Below, one piece after another: positions 56,831 through 64,000 of a stretch of 64,000 nucleotides of DNA. The position numbers and the translations under genes are program-made. Source of the stretch: Pagrus major (Eukaryota; Chordata; Actinopteri; Spariformes; Sparidae); contig NC_133223.1 in the NCBI RefSeq assembly GCF_040436345.1, positions 17,275,113-17,339,112 of the forward strand. The letters run 5' to 3'. The notes under the pieces were generated by a model, which saw only the letters and a list, made by a program, of their open reading frames with translations, did not search any database and had not been told where the DNA came from. Position 1 is the stretch's first letter. Every line of letters starts with the position of its first letter.

Positions 56831-59806
56831 ACACATTCACAACTAAATCTCACAGGGCATGTTACCATTATTTCACATTTCACAACTTATTTTATTTGGT
56901 TCAAATGACTCCTCTTGGCTTGTTTTTTGAGATTTGAGAACGTGAAAAGAAAGCCTTTAGCAACCAGTGTGATGTGTTAAAACGAGCAGACATTATTTTC
57001 AGTCTGGGCTATTTTCACCGTGGGCACCAGTACCTGTGCAGTGCGGCATTTTCCATACGATCATTAAAGAGACCAAGTTGGCACCTAAAGCCACTAAACT
57101 GCTAATGTTTTCTGTGTTGCTAAGAGAGTGAAGAGGCCAGTGAATACCACCGAGGAGACGTGCAGGAAACATGATCGTGGTTGGTTGTTTAAAAATCATT
57201 TATATATCATAAAAAAAGGATTTGTGGTGAGTGAATCATTGGCTTTTTCAGAAATGAACATTTACAGTATTAAGTGTGTCACAGTGAGAATGCTGGATAT
57301 GGCACATATTATGACCACAGACCATTTCATACTCCTGTCTTTCCTCTTGTTTCCTGTCTGCTTCTTCATGATTAACTATCCCATACAGGCAAACCTAAAA
57401 AAAGTAAAAAGCTGTCTCTGTACCTGCTTTAGTAAAGCGTTACAAAGCAAACAGTTTCAGTTTCACAGTTTCTGCAATGTGTGTACTTATCTGGCAGCAT
57501 GACTGGTATATTTGCACACTATGTGCCTTCACACAGAACCTAAACTTTCCTTGTAAACTTAGATGTATACACAGTTTTTGGTATTTGTAGATTAATCTTA
57601 TGCTGTGGAGTATTTACATTTGTTTATTGTTCCTGTCTAATCATATTTTCCTAGCAATTAACATTTCCTGAGACATGCACCAAAACTAATTCCTTGTATA
57701 CAGTACTTAGTGTATAAAATCTGATTCTGATTAAATATCCATTTATCCAGTTTGGGTGAGATTTTTTCACACGCGCTTTAAACATACAATGTGTAATTCC
57801 CACCGCTGGGGGCTCCCCATCAAAACAAAACATAAGACATCTGCGGAGTGTTATGTGGGGAGGAGCTGCTGCTCAGCTGCCAAGAGTCGGCTACAGTCAC
57901 ATTGGATTCTGGAGCAGGTTTTATCTTCGCTCCTGTTTATCGGCCTGACTGCAGCAGCGATCTGCTGAGGAGACCTCTGTTTGACTATAATGTTGACTAC
58001 CGAGTGGAGCTGGATGGGAAATGTACTTTATTTCATGGAAACATTACAGTGAGGAGAGGGGGAAACTAGATGTAGAATCGCAGACTCTGGTGAGAGCCAA
58101 ATAGTGATACCTGAATTTGAACACAGACACGCTCTGTTTGTGTGCTGTTGCTGGCTAACATTAGCTTAAGGCTAATGTAGTGAAGTAATCTGGCTGTTTG
58201 TGCGGATAAACATTGCAGTAAACACAGACTATCCTGCTTTGCTGGTGACGAACACACCATTTAACAACCACCACTGCTGATGAAAATCTATCTGTTGTGA
58301 CTCAGTCACAAATGTTCACACACAAGGTAGTTTTGAAGTTTTATTCATGTTAAGTTTAGTCTCGCTCACTGACCTCCCTAACCCAGAAGTAGCGTCGGCG
58401 ACTTAATGAAACACACTGTTACTTTGAGTAAACTTTAAATATTGTTGGAAACATTTGGAATAATGTATGTACACAACTACACAAAACACAATGTTTTTAG
58501 ACATTTTAATGCAGAATCTCTGATTTAAAATGTACAAAAATCTGCATTTTTTAAAAAAAATTTGACATATAATAAAGACAAATAAACATCACAGTATATA
58601 ATAGAAATGTTATATCAATAGCAAAAATCAAACTCTGTTCTCTCTTTTGAAGACATGGAAAATTTTACATGTTTTTGTCTCATCACATCTGTTACCCTGA
58701 GATTTTAAGATTATTTTATTCGTTTCTAAAGCTCTGCAGGGACAGGCACCAGTTCATAATCCCCAATTTCCTTTGAGCTCCTATTTTACATTCACACACC
58801 TCCAATCTCCTGATCAGTTACTCTTCACGAAGTCCAAAGGTGACAAAGCATTTTTCATTGCTGTCCTCTTAACATTCACTGTCTGATCTTCCATTTTACA
58901 ACTGCATTTGAGTGCCTTAAAGTGCTTTAATGTCATCATTTACCCATTTTTCTCCTTTTCATCCCTAAAACATTTACTGGTATTTCAAAGAAAGCACTTC
59001 TTGCTTTGACTTGACTATTTTGAATTGAATTGTTTCAAAGTTATGTCACTACAACCAGAAAGGAGTGCAAATCCAGGTTGCTGCGTGTTTGAGTGTGTTT
59101 ATGGTGAATCATAAGGAAAAATATGAAGTCAGGTAACTCTGAAATGGTGTTGAAATATTGCGATGTCAGCACATTACCACATCACCTCATGACATACAGT
59201 TGGGGCACACAGCACAAGGCCCAGCTCTTTACCACAGTGTTGCTGCTGGCTGCCTCCTCGCTGTGACCTGAGCCAGGAGGCATGCAAGGGTCCAACCTTT
59301 ATTACAATTACTCTGACTGCAGTCATTTTGCAAGACCGCTAATGCATACATGCCTTGTTATTGTTCAAAACATACATCGCACTATTTATCAAAGCAACTA
59401 TGCAAGGATTCAGCGGCTCAATTTTTAGAAACTGTCTCACCTGAGGAGTCTCTGTACAACTTGAGCTTGTTCAAAAGCTCCAACCTTTCCTTTTATGAGT
59501 CAGGAGGGAAAAATGTCACGACACATCTCCAGTAAGAAGAGTGATTCAAACTAGCTGGACATGCTTTAACACGGCAGCTGGATTGGTTTAGAAAGTAAAA
59601 TATTGTGCTACGTAGTGAAATGGTTATAGCTCACTTAAAACATCAGGATCAGTACAGTCAGTGAAGAATTTCTATTGTTTCTTTTACTGCTTTAATAGTT
59701 GTAAGAAAATTTTACAATCTCATCTCAGGTAATATGATTTTCTCTGAATATGCACATAATTTTGACACTGTGATCTTCGTATCTCGTTCTTTTTGATTAA
59801 ATGTAC
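56831..59806. other. Gene-free spacer
   Basis: AT-rich DNA. Around 57775-58080 is a GC-richer patch (ACATACAATGTGTAATTCCC, CACCGCTGGGGGCTCC) that resembles part of a teleost repeat, but I could not find its other end. No gene is supported. Confidence 0.4.
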
Positions 59807-60446
59807 CTAGTGGTGGAAGGTAAGTACATCTACTTAAGTACAGTTTTGATTTAAGTCTTTCCATTTTATGCAACTTAACTCCACCTATCACTTCACTACA
59901 TTTATCTGACAGCTAGTTACTTTGCAGATTGAGATTTCACGTACAAACACAATATGAAATCCAATACTAAATCCAGTGTGTAGGATTTAGTGTGCAACCA
60001 CGTGAGCGCCCCTCACATCACCTTCCCTATGGTGGCCCTGAAAAACACAGCACCCCCACTCTGGAACCAGTGTTTGGTTTGTCCCTTGTTGGCTACTGTA
60101 GAAACATGGCGCACTCTGTGGAAGAGGACCTGCTCCCTCTGTAGATATAAAAGGCCATTCTAAGGTAACAAAACACAATGATTCTTAGTTTGAGATAATA
60201 ATACACTGATGAAAACATAATTACATTTACAACAACAATACAACAACATTACATTTCATTCCAGCTAATAAATCCTGCACACCGCACCTTGAAAGTATGA
60301 TACATCATTAGAAATGACCACCCGAAAATATATTTGTGTGGTAAGCCTGTTTTACAAGGGTACAATTTTGAATACAGGTCTTTTACTTGTAAAGGAGTAT
60401 TTTTATAATGTGGTATTGGTCCTTCAACTTCAGTACAGGATCTTAG
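59807..60446. mobile_element. hAT-type MITE interrupted by another element
   Basis: It begins CTAGTGGTGGAAGGTAAGTA and continues TACTTAAGTACAGTTTTGAT, as in the CAGTGGTGGAA family. After an insertion the family body resumes (GTCTTTTACTTGTAAAGGAG, ATAATGTGGTATTGGT) and ends near 60446 with a degraded terminus. Confidence 0.65.
59976..60282. mobile_element. Nested MITE with GTGTGTAGGATTTA termini
   Basis: The left end GTGTGTAGGATTTAGTG and the inverted right end GTGTGCAGGATTTATTA match at 14 of 17. The unit sits inside the hAT-type MITE 59807-60446. The TGTAGGATTTAGTG start is frequent in fish genomes. Confidence 0.7.
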
Positions 60447-62639
60447 AATTAAAGGCATATTATGTAGGAACTACAGTTGTAGATTTAACAAACAATGTTA
60501 CAAATGAATACTATTTTAAGATAATTTACAACGTATTTCACCAAATACATTAAATGTTTTGGAAATGTTTCCTTACTACTAAGAATTAAAATCATTCAAA
60601 CAGCATTTTAGTTCTTTTTTTCCTTGAATGATGAAAAAACGTACAAAAAGCACAATATAACCACAGCAACGCATATAATAAATGAATCATTATTAAATAC
60701 AATTGAATTAGCTTTGCCTGAAAATATACAAACAGATAAACAACAAACATGCTCAAGTCTTTTTTCTGAAGATGTATCAGTGATACAGCGTTTCATCCCA
60801 GTGCTTTGTCTTAGATATGGCGAGACTACTGGGAAACACAAGATTTTAGTGATCTATTTAGGGAAGTGTGTCCAGTTGACGAGAGCCTGATAATCGTTAA
60901 GAAATGAATTACATCTACAGTGAATGATCAGTGCCGCCTGTGATTTCAGTTTATTGTGTAAGAAGATACAAGGGCAAGCACGCCGGAGCCTCGTGCTTTA
61001 ACCCCAGCTTCCTGTGTAGCAGTATAGCATTTCTGTTTAACTTTATAATCAGGGCTTTATTAATGTAATGCTTTTCTTCCGCCTAATAATGAAACAACAC
61101 AAATAAAATAAATTGTGATCAATGGAGGCGAGCAGAGACAGATGAGGAGTCTGTCACACTGGGGATGATACCAATTTATCTCTTTAATGCATCTCCATGG
61201 GGTTCTCTCACTAAAGGATACAGATTACTGAACCCCTTGTCTCAGAGGGAAATGCGTGAGAAGAATCCATATAACATACAGAGATGGAGAGCCCTCCTTT
61301 CATCTTGTATCATTCATGCTTCTTGGTCACTCTCTACAGCAAACGCAATGAATCCAGCAAACATGTGTACACACATTCAAAGGGAAGAGGATGTTTTGTT
61401 GCACGTTAAACTGCAGTAACGTCGTCTAATTTACATGGCTGCAGATTTACATGCAGGCATGTTCCTTCAAAAAATGTGTTTACCCAAATAATTAAAGTAG
61501 CACTTTGCATTGTAGTTCTGTAATAACATATACACTATACAGCTTGATAATAATTAGGCAATACCTTGTAATAATGAAAATAATAATAATAGATCATAGT
61601 TTGGTATTAACAATGGGTATATGTGAGTAATATCAGACCACTCAGCAACTGAAAAGATGATGGATAATGAAAATCTGGAAGGACCTCAGGTCATATTTCA
61701 AGATAAAACAACATATTGTATAGCCCAATGTTAGCATTCAGCCACATCCTAGCTAACATACAAAAAACAGTACAGCGGTTGACTGTGATGTCGGAAGAAA
61801 ATGGCCGCTGTGTGAATATGGTCTTCTCATGTCGGGATGTTTTGTAGACATCCACGTCGAGTCTTCCCTTTATGATATAGCCTTGTTTGTGTGTATTGAT
61901 ATAGATATATATTAAGAGTGTAGTGTTATCTGTTTGATTAGGGAAGATTTTTGAGTGTCATTTCCCTATTATACATCATTTACTACATCTATTAGGGACT
62001 ATATGAAGTATCATTTGAGTGTATGTATTTGCATATTTTCATACTTTTGACTAACCCGAGACTGTCCCTGGGACTGTTCATGTGACTGATCTCATGTGTG
62101 TTTAAGATGGCGTTGTGCAGTGTCACTTTGGTCTGATGAAGAGCAGGTTTGCTGGAAACATCACTACTTTGGTGCATTAAGTCATTTGGATATTGGAGAC
62201 CTGCTGTGTGCGAGCGATCTTTTTGTTTCATGACCTGCTAACTATGAAATGTGCAACAGTTCAAATTTTGGATTAAAATGGTAAAATAGTGACACTGACG
62301 GGGTTATAACTGGATAATGATGATAGTATTAGAAGCTACTATCAGTGATATCTTCAAAATCAAAAAATGAAAATTCTTGGAAGTCAAAATTGTTAATTAT
62401 AGTATTATACAGGTCATACTGCTGATAGGTTATACTACTAGGATTTAGGGATCTCTGGAACACTGTCGAAGTAAGTTATCTTTAGTATTTTTTAAATTTT
62501 AGGTCTATCTAAATATATAATATCTGCATGTTCATGTTTCAAGTTGGACTACATTTGTCTTTTTTTGTGAATATCCAGACAACTTTCTTCTTCGTAAGTT
62601 GTTTTTTTTAAGACCTATAAAACCAAACCAAACCATCAG
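60447..62639. other. AT-rich gene-free spacer
   Basis: It starts with an isolated TTAA-type terminus (TTAA then AGGCATATTATGTAGGAACT, from 60449) with no matching right end seen. Otherwise AT-rich, with no gene. Confidence 0.4.
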
Positions 62640-63540
62640 GGGCTGGTAATGGAGAAGGCAAATCTGAAAAAAATCTGGAGCGACACCATCAGCAGCTTGG
62701 GGTTTTCCACTTCCTCGAAAGGATGAGCCATAAACAACCAAAGCTATAAACAACTGAAGCTTTGCAGCGGGGCGAGAGACAGAAATCTAACATGTGCTGG
62801 TGAATGAAGACAAGGCGAGGCACAACCCTGCAGTAAATAAGGAATTCCCTGCGGCTCTGCTCACAAACCAGAAGGCAAAAGTCGACCAGGTCACTGTTTT
62901 GTGTCAGTAACCAAAAAAAAACTAATAGCAGAGAAATATTTGAGGTCAGGCAGTAAAAATACAGTCGCTCTCTGCTCCAGGCATGAAGAACAACACTATT
63001 ATCTCTAATACGGAGGCTCTGATCCTAAAATTTTCCTTCTTGATGTGTGCATGCCCAGCAGGATCTGTCATGTGCAGCAGCTTGGTACAAAACTGAAAAA
63101 CATTTTCTGTGAGATCTCATGTGGGGCCAATCACACTGAAAAATAAGGAAACCAGTTTATGTCTTTATATTTATACATCTTTTCATTCATAGGGTTTCTA
63201 CATTTTCTGAGGGCAATGGCATTTCAGGAGGCCCAAGGTCAAATTTAGACTGGGTCATAAATTGTTTTGTTTGATGGCCTACATTTGCCTCAATAGCAGG
63301 GGGAAGGCCAAGCCCATAAAAACGTAAAAGACGAGCCGGCCGACTGTGGGCTTGGCTTGCCAGCATTGTTGTCCTGGGGACCACGAGATGCTCCCAGCGG
63401 AGGTTTCATGGTGAATAAAGACTGTTATGGCCCACCATTGGCATGCACAGAGGGCTCATGGAGATCATTACTGCCAGGGCTCAGTCAGTGAAGAAGTCAC
63501 AATGGCAAACTCAAAGCTGAAGCCATTCCATTGTCAGCTG
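62640..63540. other. Repeat-poor block J
   Basis: Mixed-composition sequence without transposon termini or gene features. It may be conserved non-coding DNA, but I see no decisive motif. Confidence 0.3.
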
Positions 63541-63928
63541 CAAAGAGGGTTGACTTTCTCTTTGCTGATGGATTCAGGGGAGGCATTAAGGGACAGCAAA
63601 ACAGCAATATCATAGATTTATGAAAAGATGCTTTTCCTGGTGCTGAAAAATGACCGAGTTTTGAGATAGAGATAGTACTTCATTAATATTGTCCTGTCAT
63701 CTGTAGCAATGATAGTTCTGTAGCCTGAATCTATTAGCCAACTATTAAGTGAAGCACAGGTCAAACATAAGAAAAGATTATATTATATAAAGATTTGTTT
63801 AAATGGTAAGACTTGAGATATTCTATAATGTTGTTATTGTCAGAACACAAATATATTATTATTAATATAATAATATATTGACAAAAATATTATTTTATAA
63901 AAAAAACACTCAGTAAATTATGTAAACA

Positions 63929-64000
63929 GCCAGGCACTGTAGTTTTTAACAGAAGTTACTCAAACAGGAGTAAAAGTGCATTCATTGGGGACTATTTTCA
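63929..64000 (+). repeat. Dispersed repeat segment (cut by window end)
   Basis: Partner of 54851-54917, with the same three blocks and the GGGGACTATTTTCA end reaching the window edge. An 8-10 base insertion (CAGAAGTT) separates the first two blocks. Confidence 0.6.

Larger units (their letters stand above)
27051..64000. other. Gene-free region, inferred distal HoxD 3' regulatory desert
   Basis: I find no exon of a known gene in 37 kb. The longest frames (152, 167 and 135 codons) lack family features. The region alternates MITEs, LINE tails and simple repeats with repeat-free blocks rich in TAATTA-type homeodomain motifs. Human gene order places the MTX2/HoxD telomeric landscape on this side of HNRNPA3, so by synteny this should be its far end. 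The Hox and mtx2 genes themselves are not in the window. Confidence 0.6.

Noticed and set aside
27051..64000. Possible mtx2 or hoxd exons in the desert
   Set aside because: I looked for recognisable mtx2 and homeobox peptide motifs among the frames and found none; they should lie further right.

Overview
This window is nuclear DNA from a ray-finned fish, most likely a spiny-rayed (percomorph-type) teleost. It holds split vertebrate genes with canonical GT-AG introns, many teleost-type non-autonomous DNA transposons and LINE tails, and no bacterial or organellar features. Three protein genes were rebuilt exon by exon. All other long open frames look like chance, antisense or repeat-derived frames.

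Layout: (1) 1-5.8 kb, minus strand: the 5' part of agps (peroxisomal ether-lipid synthesis), exons 1-4, running off the left edge. (2) 5.8-11.3 kb: the divergent agps/nfe2l2 intergenic region with several hAT-type elements, a ZNF143-like site and a CTCF-like site. (3) 11.4-18.05 kb, plus strand: complete nfe2l2 (Nrf2), five coding exons, 611 residues, with a poly(A) signal and three Pumilio-type elements in the 3'UTR. (4) 18.05-22.5 kb: convergent intergenic DNA with a nested transposon. (5) 22.5-26.85 kb, minus strand: complete hnrnpa3, ten coding exons, 334 residues (361 if an upstream in-frame ATG is used). (6) 27-64 kb: 37 kb in which I find no gene. It alternates transposon remnants with blocks that look like conserved non-coding DNA.

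The order and orientations hnrnpa3 / nfe2l2 / agps match the human order, with the first pair convergent and the second divergent. In tetrapods the gene desert on the far side of HNRNPA3 is the telomeric regulatory landscape of the HoxD cluster (T-DOM/3DOM, towards MTX2). I therefore infer that the right-hand 37 kb is the distal end of the fish HoxD 3' landscape. That is the most interesting part of the window, together with CTCF-like motifs whose strands change between 27.0 and 33.2 kb as expected at a domain boundary. The three genes are not one pathway: Nrf2 is a stress transcription factor, hnRNP A3 an RNA-binding protein and AGPS a lipid enzyme; their proximity is conserved synteny.

I found no sign of a novel protein-coding system. 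Exon boundaries were read by eye and checked for phase, and all junctions are consistent. Repeat class names come from terminal motifs and memory of teleost families, not from a database search.
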